This document shows, piece after piece, positions 46,318-55,423 of a DNA stretch of 64,000 bases. The position numbers and the translations under genes are program-made. This stretch comes from Adhaeretor mobilis. Its GTDB lineage: Bacteria; Planctomycetota; Planctomycetia; Pirellulales; Lacipirellulaceae. The notes below the pieces were generated by a model. It ran no database searches. It had not been told where the DNA came from and saw only the letters and a list, made by a program, of their open reading frames with translations. The stretch is taken from positions 4,141,178-4,205,177 of the forward strand of contig NZ_CP036263.1 of assembly GCF_007741515.1 (NCBI RefSeq), given 5' to 3'. Position 1 is the stretch's first letter. Each line of letters opens with the position of its first letter.

Positions 46318-46761
46318 ATGCTCAGACTCAACAAGCTCGCCTTCCTACTCGCAATGGGACTCGTCCCAGGCGTCCTCCACGCACAGGGGCCCGCAATAAG
46401 TCCAGCGACCGCAGTAACGCCTACCCCAGAGGCCAGCCCCCTGGGATGGATGCCTAAGCTGACGATGCCAAAGATCGAAATGCCTAAGATAACCATGCCC
46501 AAAATGGAGATGCCAAAGCTACCTGAGAACGCTTTCGGGCCAGTCAAAGAGAGTGCTGGCAAGGTCGTATCTGGCACAAAAAAAGCTTGGCAGGGTGCGA
46601 AGGAAATCTTGAGTTTCGGCTCGGGGGGTGGCAAAGAAACCAATCCGCAGATTGCTTCACGCGAGCAACCGTCTGCGTGGAACCAGCTATTTAAGGGCCA
46701 GGAGGAGCCCCAACCGCCACGCACCATCGGTGAGTTCATGGCAGGCGAGCGCCCCAAGTAG
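46318..46761 (+). CDS. Secreted protein with tandem MPK pentapeptide repeats
   Basis: The 147-residue protein has a signal peptide (residues 1-22, HAQ cleavage). A Pro/Thr/Ala-rich stretch leads to five tandem pentapeptides starting at residues 45, 50, 55, 60 and 65, each MPK followed by a hydrophobic and then T, E or P. A basic helix with glycines (AGKVVSGTKKAWQGAKEIL) and a charged Pro-rich tail follow. No family was recognised. ATG 46318 gives a clean signal peptide; an ATG at 46297 adds seven residues. The next gene is a small lipoprotein, 66 bp on. Confidence 0.7.
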   Translation: MLRLNKLAFLLAMGLVPGVLHAQGPAISPATAVTPTPEASPLGWMPKLTMPKIEMPKITMPKMEMPKLPENAFGPVKESAGKVVSGTKKAWQGAKEILSFGSGGGKETNPQIASREQPSAWNQLFKGQEEPQPPRTIGEFMAGERPK

Positions 46762-46827
46762 GCCAAGCCACGCAGGCTCAAAGTGACGCACCTAGCTTCA
46801 GTGATTTTCGGTTCCAGGACTCATCGC

Positions 46828-47034
46828 ATGCTCCACGCCTCAAGCAAAGCCTGTTTCGTCGCACTAGCAGCACTTACGGTCTGTAGCGCAGGCTGCCAAG
46901 CTTGGCTAGGAAGTTCGCCGTTGCCCTCGAAGAGCGGACGTGAGATGGAGCAAATCGAAAAGCTGGCCTCGCAAGACCCTTTCCCATCGCCTCAAGATGT
47001 GGGGATCAGCGACTCTTCGACAGAGCGCCGCTAG
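46828..47034 (+). CDS. Small putative lipoprotein
   Basis: The 68-residue protein has a signal peptide with lipobox CSAGC (Cys23), then about 45 residues rich in Ser, Glu and Pro. ATG 46828 is chosen because it opens the signal peptide; an upstream frame from 46783 has no support. It lies between the MPK-repeat protein and the SelA-like gene. Function unknown. Confidence 0.6.
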   Translation: MLHASSKACFVALAALTVCSAGCQAWLGSSPLPSKSGREMEQIEKLASQDPFPSPQDVGISDSSTERR

Positions 47035-47150
47035 CCTTCCTCTCGATTCCCAGCGTAGACGTTCTCGGCGCATTAGCTCTAAGATGGATCATCCCTCTTG
47101 GTGCGGTAAGCAACCGGCTTGCTGCCTATGCCTCTCGCTGAGCCCCACCC

Positions 47151-48452
47151 ATGCCGTCTGAATCGAAGCTACCGAAACTGCCGACCACTAAGGAATTGCT
47201 CGGGCATCCGCGCGTGAAAAATGTCATCGAGCGGTTGAGCCAGTCCACCGTTGCATCTCGTGCCGCTGACTTCTACGACGATCTCCGCAATACCGTTAGC
47301 GAAAAGACGAACAACTTCGAGCTCCCGTCACTTCCACACCTCGCTGAGCAATTTGCTCAGCGACTGCTAGGCGATCCAAAGCACTCGCGATCAGTGATCA
47401 ACGCAACAGGAATTGTTTGCGGTGGAGAATTCGCCAACCCGCTGCCTGAGCAGGCCGTGCATGCCATGCTTTCCACAGCAGGTGAATTTCGCCCTACGGG
47501 CCCCGCGATCCAAGACCGTGTTGCAAGACAGTTGAAGCGACTGACCGGGGCCGAGAGCTCTCTCATATTGAGTGGCTACGAATCGGCTCTCCATTTGGCA
47601 GTTGCTGCACTTGCTTCTGGCGGAGAACTGTATGTTATCGAATCTGAAACAAGCCGTTCAACGGACTGGCAGCGCATCGCCGCCAGTGGCGCCGCGGCCT
47701 TGCGGAATGAATTGCCCAGCGAAAGCACTGCAAGAGGAGGTCTGCTGATCCGTCACTCGCCTTTAAATGAGGCGACCGCAGGATTGCCCGCAATCGCGGA
47801 GCTTGCCGATCGCTATGCGGACCTTCCGCTCTTAGAGGTTTCGCCAGTGGCCGGGATTACCGATCCCGAGAGTGTTGGCCTTTCTACTATTCCCCACGCT
47901 GCCACACGCATCAAGACGGGGGCCGACTTAGTCTTGATTCGCGGAGACGGCCTGATCGGCGGCCCAACTTGTGGCATCTTCCTTGGGAAGCAATCGCTCA
48001 TTGACAAGTTAAGGGCTCATTCTCTTGCCACCGCAGTTGCTGCAAACGAACTGGTAGGCTTGGCTCTTTCCGCGACGCTCCAATTGTACGAATCTCCAGA
48101 CCAAATCGTGTTCACAGTTCCCGCTTGGTCACTGCTATCAACGCCGCTTGCCAACTTGCAGCAAAGGGCAGAAAGGCTTGCTCAGCTGATTCACGACTCA
48201 CCCCGAATTATGGAAGCCACTGCCTGCGAGATCGAATCTGCCTGGGTCGTCGAAGGTAAGTCCCAGCAGCTTGCCGCTGCGAGCTGGGGCGTCTCAGTGA
48301 ACCTTGAACAGGGCGTTGCTAGCTCAGAAGTAGAACGACTCCAGCGTCAAACACCACAAGTTGCAGTTAAGGTGACTGAGGCCGATCTATTTCTGGACTT
48401 GCGGTCGGTATTTCCGCGATGGGATCAGGCCTTAGTGAGCGCTTTCGCTTAG
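47151..48452 (+). CDS. SelA-like protein lacking the PLP-binding lysine
   Basis: The 433-residue protein aligns with L-seryl-tRNA(Sec) selenium transferase over most of its length: VINATGIVCGGEFANPL, SSLILSGYESALHL, and near residue 265 the segment that in SelA reads SGDKLLGGPQAGI. Here it is RGDGLIGGPTCGI, so Gly267 replaces the lysine that forms the PLP Schiff base. Downstream the match continues (SLIDKLRAHSLATAVAANELVGLALSAT style). It is predicted to be catalytically inactive as SelA, perhaps a pseudoenzyme or a member with another role. No selB, selC or selD is in the window. The start is ATG 47151. Confidence 0.85.
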   Translation: MPSESKLPKLPTTKELLGHPRVKNVIERLSQSTVASRAADFYDDLRNTVSEKTNNFELPSLPHLAEQFAQRLLGDPKHSRSVINATGIVCGGEFANPLPEQAVHAMLSTAGEFRPTGPAIQDRVARQLKRLTGAESSLILSGYESALHLAVAALASGGELYVIESETSRSTDWQRIAASGAAALRNELPSESTARGGLLIRHSPLNEATAGLPAIAELADRYADLPLLEVSPVAGITDPESVGLSTIPHAATRIKTGADLVLIRGDGLIGGPTCGIFLGKQSLIDKLRAHSLATAVAANELVGLALSATLQLYESPDQIVFTVPAWSLLSTPLANLQQRAERLAQLIHDSPRIMEATACEIESAWVVEGKSQQLAAASWGVSVNLEQGVASSEVERLQRQTPQVAVKVTEADLFLDLRSVFPRWDQALVSAFA

Positions 48453-48842
48453 CCAGCACCAGTGTATCACTTTAAATGTGGGAATTCCCCGTCCTCGCCC
48501 GCATCTTACCTAGCAGGCAGAATTCGCCGATCTTGCCCACGGCTCACCTCTGAGCTACTATGCTGACACGCATGGCGTCTCGGTAGACCACGCATATCGC
48601 TTAAGTGAGTAGCCACGTAACCAGTTGCGTGGAACGAGCTTACCTTAAGTAGTTTGCTTGAATGGACTTGCCGAGCCGGCGGCGTACCAAGTACGGCCCC
48701 CAACTGTGGCCCCTGGCCCCTTAGCGGCTCGCTCTTTTCGGCAAGCCTCGAACTGCTGACCAAGGGGCTGCGTATCAGTTAGGGAGAGCGGCCCCGGTAT
48801 TGGGGCCCGCCAGAGGAATAACTTCCACGGAACCGAGAAACA
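48453..48842. other. 390-bp structured gap upstream of the tail-specific protease gene
   Basis: No convincing ORF was found on either strand. CTTGCCGAGCCG (48667-48678) can pair with CGGCTC...CGGCAAG (48725-48745) with an 8-nt bulge. A second stem, GGCCCC-GGTATT-GGGGCC (48790-48807), lies 36 bp before the ATG. The region could be a structured leader or small RNA; both ideas are inferred from folding potential alone. Confidence 0.4.
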
Positions 48843-51011
48843 ATGACTCGAAAATCTTCAATCTCAGCCGCCCTACGCACTGCAATCGGCGGCAAATGGC
48901 GTCTCTTTACAATTTGCTTGCTAGGCAGTGGCTTAGTGACCGCATCGTGGCTCAGCACCGCCGCGACGGCTCGCCCGGCTGCCCCCACGGCGAACGAGCA
49001 ACGCATCGCCTTGTTGGTCAGTGCCTTGATGGATCGCCATCATCTCTCTGAGATGCGGGTGAATGATGAAATTTCCAAACGCGCCATGGAGATGTTCTTC
49101 AAGACGCTCGACCCCATGAAGCTGTATTTTTTGCAGAGCGACATCGATCAATTCGCACGAGAGAACGACAAGATCGACGACTACATTCGCAAGGGCGATG
49201 TACGGCTGGCGAATCGCATCTACGAACTATTCCTACTTCGCGTGGACACCAGCATCGGCTACGCCGAAAAGTATATCGACGCTGAGCACGACTACACAAA
49301 GGATGAGACCTTCATCCGCGATCCCGATGAAATACCGTGGGCGAAAAATGCCGCTGAGATTGAGGATCGCTGGCGTAAGCGTGTGAAATACGACCTTTTG
49401 TTGCAAACCGCCGATGAAGTGGATGATGTCGAAGCCAAAGAAAAAATGCACAAGCGGTACAAGAGCATCCGCCGGCGTTGGATGCAGACCAGCATGGATG
49501 AATTGTTAGAGTACTTCCTGAGCGCGGTCACCACCAGCTTCGACCCGCACAGCAGCTACATGTCGCCCAACAACCTGAAGAATTTTAAGATTCAATTGAG
49601 CCTGAGCCTAGACGGCATCGGTGCCTCACTAGAGTCAAAGTACGGAGAAACGATCGTGCGTCGCATCATCCCTGGTGGCGCTGCCGACAAAGATGGCCGC
49701 CTGCAAGTGGACGATGTGATCACTTCAGTAGGGCAGGGCACTAGTGGCGAGATGATTGATATCGCCGAGATGAAGCTTACCGATGTCGTGGAGAAGATCC
49801 GCGGCAAACCTCAAACCACCGTTCGCCTAGAAGTGAAACCGTCCGATGGGACTACACTCAAAGTGCTGGACATCGTACGTGAGCACATTGAGCTGAAAGA
49901 CAGCGAAGCACGCAGCGATATCCTGATAAGAGACTCCAAAGGAGAACCTTTAGCTGGAGCCGCAGAGGATGCAACCACCGCCGACGAGGCCTCGGGCAAA
50001 ATCCTCGAACAGAATCAAGCAGGCGGCGGCACGTTCAAGATTGGCGTGATCAATCTGCCTAGCTTCTACATGGATATGGAAGCCCGTGGACAAGGCAATC
50101 CCAATTACAAAAGCACAACGCGAGATGTTCGTAATCTGCTCGAGGACTTCAATCGGCAGAATGTGGATCTCGTGATTGTCGACCTGCGATTCAACGGCGG
50201 CGGTTCGCTCCCTGAGTCCGTTGATACAACCGGTCTGTTCATCGACCAAGGTCCCATCGTTCAAGTAAAAGGTCCAGATGGACGGGTGCAACCATACCCC
50301 GATGACGATCCGGGTGCCGTTTGGACGAAGCCAGTGATCGTGGTCATCAACAAGTTCAGTGCCAGCGCGAGCGAAATTTTTGCCGGTGCCATCCAAGATT
50401 ACGGCCGCGGGATCGTCGTGGGCGACAAGACGACTCACGGCAAGGGAACCGTACAACAGTTAACCGATTTAGGACGCCAAGTCCTGCCGATCAATCCGCC
50501 TAACTTGGGTGCATTGAAGTTGACGATTCAGCAGTTCTATCGCCCCGGTGGCGATAGCACGCAGAACCGTGGCGTGGTTTCCGATGTCGAGCTACCTTCG
50601 CGCACGACTCACTGGGAAGTCGGTGAGGCGGACCTCGACTACCCTATCAAGTTCGACCGTGTGCGTCCGTTGCCACACCAAAACTACCCGTTTGCAGCTG
50701 CTCAAGCGGTGAACGAACTACGTCGTCGCTCGGCAGAACGCGTGAGCGAATCTGAGTACTTTGCCAAAGAGAAGAAAAGTATTGCGAGGTATCTCGAACG
50801 CAAGGAAAACCCAACGATAACTCTGAACAAGGAAAAATTCTTGGCCGAGCGGGCCGAGGTAAATACGGAGAAGGAGCAGGAGGAACTCTACGAGGACCTC
50901 CAGGACACCGACAAACCAGTGTTCGCTTCGACGCCTTACAACGAAGAGTTGATCAAGATTGCTTTCGACTACTTGGAAGTGCTCGGTGATGCTCGCTTGG
51001 TTGCCAAGTAG
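48843..51011 (+). CDS. prc: Carboxy-terminal (tail-specific) processing protease, S41
   Basis: The 722-residue protein has an N-terminal membrane segment or signal (residues 20-42), a helical region, a PDZ domain (about 245-345; SLDGIGASLE and RIIPGGAADKDG), and the S41 catalytic core. The nucleophile lies in the FSASASEIFAGA segment, and the general-base lysine in THGKGTVQ. A C-terminal DUF3340-like region completes the E. coli Prc layout. It trims or degrades envelope proteins with suitable C-termini. ATG 48843 is used. Stop is 24 bp from the convergent metallo-hydrolase gene. Confidence 0.93.
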   Translation: MTRKSSISAALRTAIGGKWRLFTICLLGSGLVTASWLSTAATARPAAPTANEQRIALLVSALMDRHHLSEMRVNDEISKRAMEMFFKTLDPMKLYFLQSDIDQFARENDKIDDYIRKGDVRLANRIYELFLLRVDTSIGYAEKYIDAEHDYTKDETFIRDPDEIPWAKNAAEIEDRWRKRVKYDLLLQTADEVDDVEAKEKMHKRYKSIRRRWMQTSMDELLEYFLSAVTTSFDPHSSYMSPNNLKNFKIQLSLSLDGIGASLESKYGETIVRRIIPGGAADKDGRLQVDDVITSVGQGTSGEMIDIAEMKLTDVVEKIRGKPQTTVRLEVKPSDGTTLKVLDIVREHIELKDSEARSDILIRDSKGEPLAGAAEDATTADEASGKILEQNQAGGGTFKIGVINLPSFYMDMEARGQGNPNYKSTTRDVRNLLEDFNRQNVDLVIVDLRFNGGGSLPESVDTTGLFIDQGPIVQVKGPDGRVQPYPDDDPGAVWTKPVIVVINKFSASASEIFAGAIQDYGRGIVVGDKTTHGKGTVQQLTDLGRQVLPINPPNLGALKLTIQQFYRPGGDSTQNRGVVSDVELPSRTTHWEVGEADLDYPIKFDRVRPLPHQNYPFAAAQAVNELRRRSAERVSESEYFAKEKKSIARYLERKENPTITLNKEKFLAERAEVNTEKEQEELYEDLQDTDKPVFASTPYNEELIKIAFDYLEVLGDARLVAK

Positions 51012-51034
51012 ACGCTGCAAAGTAGACGCAGTGC

Positions 51035-51841
51035 TTATTTGAGCGGCACCGAGAGGCCATCGTAGGCGAGTTCCACACCAGGGGGCAGTTCCCGGCTGAC
51101 CTCCTCGTAGCCCAGTTCGTGCGAAACGTGCGTGAGCAAGGTACGCTTTGGCTTAAGCTGCTCCGCGACGGCCAGTGCTTGCCCCAAGCTAAAATGCGTT
51201 AGGTGAGGTTCGCGCCGTAAACAATCGAGGATCAGAACGTCGAGCCCTTGGAGCCTTTCCATGCTTTCGGTGGGTATTTTACTCGTGTCCGTGCAGTAGG
51301 CAATCTTGCCGAAACGGAATCCAAGTATATCCAAACGAGGTCCGTGATTAAGCCTCACTGGCAAGACCGCCGCACCCAGGATTTCTACCGGCTCAAGTCC
51401 GATGCGGCGTGGTTCCAACTGCGGGATTGCTCCAGCATGCAAGCCGCTCTTTGACTGAAATGCGTAGTCAAACGACTTGCGGATTCGCTCCTCCACGGGC
51501 TCTTCGCAATATAAAGGCACTGGGCCACCCAAATAGAACTGCATGAGCCTCAGATCGTCGAGACCAAAGATGTGGTCGGCGTGCTCATGCGTGTAGATCA
51601 CCGCGTGGACAATGCCCACTTGTTCACGCAGGAGCTGATGCCTCAAATCGGGCGGCGTATCGACGAGTAGATTGCCTTCAGGCAATCCGAGTACTAAACC
51701 GCACCGCGTGCGATTATCTTTGGGATTGCTGCTCGTGCACACTTTGCAGCCACAACCGATGGCAGGCACGCCCACAGAGGTCCCCGTGCCGAGAAAAATC
51801 AGCTGACCGGAGATGTCTCGAGTGGTGGGCGATTTGGGCAA
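51035..51841 (-). CDS. Metallo-beta-lactamase-fold hydrolase (PhnP-like)
   Basis: The 268-residue protein has the metal motif THEHADH (His85, His87, Asp89, His90) and a GTGTSVGVPAIGCGCKVC start, as in PhnP-type phosphodiesterases that have an extra Cys zinc site. A late His (LLTHVSHELGY) and Asp (AYCTDTSKI) complete the metal site. A cyclic-phosphate or other phosphodiester substrate is likely; no phn gene is nearby, so the name is not given. It begins 35 bp after the trpD stop in transcription order. Confidence 0.85.
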   Translation of the reverse strand: MPKSPTTRDISGQLIFLGTGTSVGVPAIGCGCKVCTSSNPKDNRTRCGLVLGLPEGNLLVDTPPDLRHQLLREQVGIVHAVIYTHEHADHIFGLDDLRLMQFYLGGPVPLYCEEPVEERIRKSFDYAFQSKSGLHAGAIPQLEPRRIGLEPVEILGAAVLPVRLNHGPRLDILGFRFGKIAYCTDTSKIPTESMERLQGLDVLILDCLRREPHLTHFSLGQALAVAEQLKPKRTLLTHVSHELGYEEVSRELPPGVELAYDGLSVPLK

Positions 51842-51876
51842 CTGTTTTGCCTTGTTTCAGTGTAGGGGGGAGTGGA

Positions 51877-52902
51877 CTAGTCGACTTGATGAGAAAGTTC
51901 GGCCAAGGACTCAGTCAGCTTGATAACCGTGCCATCGTCGATCACGGCAGCCGCAATCTCAACGGCACTCTTAGGATCTGTTGTTTCATCGAATGCGATC
52001 AAACCGGCAGCGGCATTCAGCAGTACAATGTCTCGTGCTGGTCCCGGTTCTCCCAATAAGACACTACGCACTTTAGCCGCACTTTCTTTTGGATTGGCGA
52101 CATGGATCGCTTCAAGGCTTTGAGTCTCCAGACCGAAATCTTCGGGGCGATACTGGAGGTCCTTCGTTGTGCCCGCAGCGACTTCGGTCACGTTCGTCGC
52201 ATCCCCCAAAGTCACTTCGCCCAGGCCATCGGCACCGCTGACCACCAGAGCGCGCTGAACTCCCAACTGAGCCAAAGCCGCTGCTAGGGGGGATCGCATC
52301 TCCGGCAGGCCCACGCCCATGAGCTGATGCGTCGCGCTGGCAGGGTTAGAAAGCGGACCCAATGAATTGAAAATTGTGCGAATGCCTAGCTTCTTTCGAA
52401 CACTACCCACATGACGCATGGCCGGGTGCATAAGCGGTGCGAAGCAGAAGCAAATTCCCAAGTTATTCAGACAGCGTTCTACCTGCGGGACACTGGCCTC
52501 TATGTTGACCCCCAATTCGCTGAGCACGTCCGCAGACCCGCTACGACTAGTCACGCTGCGATTCCCATGCTTGGCGACGGGCACTCCGCAGGCAGCAATC
52601 ACCAGTGCTGCGGTTGTGCTAATGTTAAATGTCTGACTGCCTCCGCCACCGGTTCCGCACGTATCAAGTAGCTTCTCGTGCTGACTGCGAATCGGCGTCA
52701 TGTGTTTTCGCATTGCTTGTGCAGCGCCAGCCAACTCCTCGACAGTTTCGCCCTTGGCAGCAAGCGTGGTGAGCAGCAGCGAGATCTCAGCCTCAGTACA
52801 ATTCCCGCCCATCACGCTGCCCATTGCAGCAGCCATTTCAGCGCGAGACAGCGACTCTCCAGCTGATAGTTTGCCGAGCAAAGATTGAAATTCGTGGTCC
52901 AT
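51877..52902 (-). CDS. trpD: Anthranilate phosphoribosyltransferase
   Basis: The 341-residue enzyme joins anthranilate to PRPP in tryptophan synthesis. It has the PRPP-binding DTCGTGGGGSQTFNIST, the KHGNRSVTSRSGSADVLSELG anthranilate/Mg region, and a C-terminal NAAAGLIAF. The N-terminal helical domain begins with LLGKLSAGESLSRAEMAAAM. Length is normal. No other trp gene lies in the window, so tryptophan genes are scattered. ATG 52902 is used; a 230-bp gap separates it from the divergent nucleoside-hydrolase-like gene. Confidence 0.96.
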   Translation of the reverse strand: MDHEFQSLLGKLSAGESLSRAEMAAAMGSVMGGNCTEAEISLLLTTLAAKGETVEELAGAAQAMRKHMTPIRSQHEKLLDTCGTGGGGSQTFNISTTAALVIAACGVPVAKHGNRSVTSRSGSADVLSELGVNIEASVPQVERCLNNLGICFCFAPLMHPAMRHVGSVRKKLGIRTIFNSLGPLSNPASATHQLMGVGLPEMRSPLAAALAQLGVQRALVVSGADGLGEVTLGDATNVTEVAAGTTKDLQYRPEDFGLETQSLEAIHVANPKESAAKVRSVLLGEPGPARDIVLLNAAAGLIAFDETTDPKSAVEIAAAVIDDGTVIKLTESLAELSHQVD

Positions 52903-53132
52903 GATTGTTCCGTGAAAACGAACTTTGCACGTGGGAATGGTAAGCCATCATTCTAACCCGTTAAAGAAAGCCGCGCAAGTGTAAGAGAAACCTACTTTAG
53001 TTCCCCAGCAATTGGGTTGTGATAGCCAGTTGCGACGCCTAAAATGCTGCCGTGGCAATGCCGCGACTGGGAACAACTGGCCAGTGTCCGTTGTGTCAGA
53101 ATGGCGGCAACCCTCGCTAGGAAATCTTCTGC

Positions 53133-54116
53133 ATGGACTCTGAAAAACCAATCACCCAGCCACTCAAGCAGCCGCTGACTGGTGATTCGACTAGGAGAAA
53201 AATCATTCTGGATGTCGATCCAGGCGTGGGCGATGCTCTGGCAGTGTGCCTAGCGTTAGTTGATCCGGGACTCGAAGTCGTTGCCGTGACTGCCACTGGC
53301 GGCAATGTGTCGCCACAGCAGGCTTCTCACAACGTGCAAGCAATTGTCGAGCAACTCGATCCGCCCCTCTGGCCGCGTATCGGCAATGCGGATGCGGATC
53401 AGCAGTTACTCTCAGACAACCGGCAACTCTGGGGCACCGATGGATTCTGCGGAGTCGATCTGGGGTGTGCCGAGCTACACAATAGGCATTCTTCAACAAA
53501 GATACTGTCTGACGCGATTCGTAAGGCTCCCGGGGACGTCACTGTGATTGCTGGCGGGCCCCTAAGCAATCTGGCTTCTGTGTTTCAAGTTGAGCCCGAT
53601 CTCGCCATGAAGGTGGGGCACTTGATGATTGTAGGCGGCACGCATGATGGTTCGGGCGATGTGACGCCTGCCGCCGAATTCAACATGTACTGCGATCCCG
53701 AGGCAGCTCGAGTCGTGATCAATACGCCAGCCACAAAAACCATGCTACCGTTAGGAATCACTTCGCAAGCTTCGCTCACTTTCGACGCGCTGAATCATCT
53801 GCCGAAAGAATCCACTAACTTGGGGCGTCTCTTGCACAAGCTCCTGCCACCAACCTTCCAAGCATTTCATCAGAAGCTAGGACTCGAAGGCATCGTCGTT
53901 CCCGAGGCGGTCGCGGTCGCTGCAGTGCTTCATCCAGAAATCTTGACGACGGAATCTTTTCCCTGCGACGTAGAAACCACTGGCGAACTTACACTCGGGG
54001 CAACCGTGATCGATCGCCGGCGTAGGCCCAATGAACAAGCCAATATTGATGTGGCCGTAGAGATTGACGCGGTGGCAACTGTAGATTGCCTATTACGAGC
54101 ACTGCAACACAGCTAG
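53133..54116 (+). CDS. Nucleoside-hydrolase-like protein with altered active site
   Basis: The 327-residue protein has the inosine-uridine nucleoside hydrolase fold: ILDVDPGVGDALAV near the start, ATGGNVSPQQASHNVQAI, and LGITSQASLTFD later. The metal motif is DxDPGxGD rather than DxDPGxDD, so the ribose-contacting Asp is Gly. Near the C-terminus, where active enzymes show HDPLAVA, it has VPEAVAVAAVLHPE, replacing the His-Asp pair. Reduced or different activity is expected. ATG 53133 has AGG about 17 nt upstream but no strong site. Convergent with the HtrA-like gene. Confidence 0.85.
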   Translation: MDSEKPITQPLKQPLTGDSTRRKIILDVDPGVGDALAVCLALVDPGLEVVAVTATGGNVSPQQASHNVQAIVEQLDPPLWPRIGNADADQQLLSDNRQLWGTDGFCGVDLGCAELHNRHSSTKILSDAIRKAPGDVTVIAGGPLSNLASVFQVEPDLAMKVGHLMIVGGTHDGSGDVTPAAEFNMYCDPEAARVVINTPATKTMLPLGITSQASLTFDALNHLPKESTNLGRLLHKLLPPTFQAFHQKLGLEGIVVPEAVAVAAVLHPEILTTESFPCDVETTGELTLGATVIDRRRRPNEQANIDVAVEIDAVATVDCLLRALQHS

Positions 54117-54167
54117 TCGCACACGCATTTATGGCTCTTCGCGACTGCTCTTCGATCTCGATCTTTG

Positions 54168-55358
54168 CTACCGTTTTTCTGGGGGCGACTTCTCGATGGC
54201 ATCCGTGAAGTCGTTCAATCGAGCGATACGTGCCGACTTCTCAAGCAACTGCCCATCGCGTAGCACAGTCAACTCGATACTACGACCGATTTCTGTGAGC
54301 TTCACTAGGCTTATCAAGTGCTGATCGTTGTTAATAGGCAATCCATTGAAACGAAGGATGATGTCGTCCTGCTGCACCCCTGCTAGCGCAGCCGGCGAAC
54401 TGCTGGTGATGCGTTTCACACGAGCCCCCATCAATCGGGGCAGGCCCACGAATCGTGCGCTGCGATCATCGAAGTAGCCATCAAGAGTTACGCCGAGGAA
54501 GCCACGCTCCACGTGTCCCGTTTCCACGAGTTGCCGCATGATTCGGACAGCAATATTTGCAGGAATCGAAAAGCCGATGCCGTCGTTTCCGCCCGAATTG
54601 CTCGCAATGGCAGTGTTTAGTCCAATGATCTCGCCACGGAGATTCACCAGTGGGCCACCGCTATTACCCGGATTGATCGCTGCGTCGGTTTGCATGAAGT
54701 TTTGGTAGTCGACCTCCCCATCTCCCAAGTCGAGATTTGTGCGACCCTTCGCACTGATGATGCCACGGGTCACGCTCTGCCGAAGATTAAAGGGGCTGCC
54801 AAAAGCCATCACGATATCGCCAATTTCAGCCTGATCGCTATCGCCAATCCGTGCCGGCACAAGTCCTTCACCATGGACTGCCAACACAGCAACATCGGTT
54901 TGCTTGTCGCTCCAGATTTTGGTCGGTCTCAGCTCGCGACCATCAGTGAGTTCCAGGCGGATATGCTCCTCGTCGGAGTGTTTCACTACGTGGCGATTGG
55001 TCAGTACATAGTCCGCCCCACGCAGCCTCACAAGAACGCCAGAGCCCGCTTCCTCGACATCACGCCGAAAGCCGTAGCGTGGTAGGGGCGTGGCATCTAC
55101 GTGGACCACCGAAGGCGAAACGAGTTGCACAACTCGCTTATAGATGCTCAGTTCGCGTTCTAGCGAGGCGACGTCTCGATGCAGTTCGGCGTAGAGCCGT
55201 TCACGCTCTGAGGGAGCACTGGCAACCTGCTGGGCGAAAACATACTGGTTAGCAGTCGAAAAAAACGCTAGGCAAGAGAGCAGCCAGAGCGACCGAGTAG
55301 AGATGCGTAGCCTAGTAGATATCTGTGACCGGCTTGATTTATTTAGATAGCGTCTCAT
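54168..55358 (-). CDS. HtrA/DegP-like serine protease with one PDZ domain
   Basis: The 396-residue protein has a signal peptide (hydrophobic 24-42, cleavage after FAQ), a short coiled coil (50-75), then a trypsin-like domain with the triad His123 (TNRHVV), Asp155 (TDVAVL) and Ser233 (GNSGGPL). One PDZ domain (about 285-375; GVQQDDIILRFNGLPI) ends the protein. It is an envelope quality-control protease of the S1C family; one PDZ is like DegS rather than DegP. ATG 55358 is the first start; the stretch before the signal is basic and compatible. Confidence 0.93.
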   Translation of the reverse strand: MRRYLNKSSRSQISTRLRISTRSLWLLSCLAFFSTANQYVFAQQVASAPSERERLYAELHRDVASLERELSIYKRVVQLVSPSVVHVDATPLPRYGFRRDVEEAGSGVLVRLRGADYVLTNRHVVKHSDEEHIRLELTDGRELRPTKIWSDKQTDVAVLAVHGEGLVPARIGDSDQAEIGDIVMAFGSPFNLRQSVTRGIISAKGRTNLDLGDGEVDYQNFMQTDAAINPGNSGGPLVNLRGEIIGLNTAIASNSGGNDGIGFSIPANIAVRIMRQLVETGHVERGFLGVTLDGYFDDRSARFVGLPRLMGARVKRITSSSPAALAGVQQDDIILRFNGLPINNDQHLISLVKLTEIGRSIELTVLRDGQLLEKSARIARLNDFTDAIEKSPPEKR

Positions 55359-55423
55359 GAAAGCTCACACTCCTGCAGGTCAACTCTGACGCGTGCGATG
55401 CTTTCGCTAGCCTCGCTCGCTCC

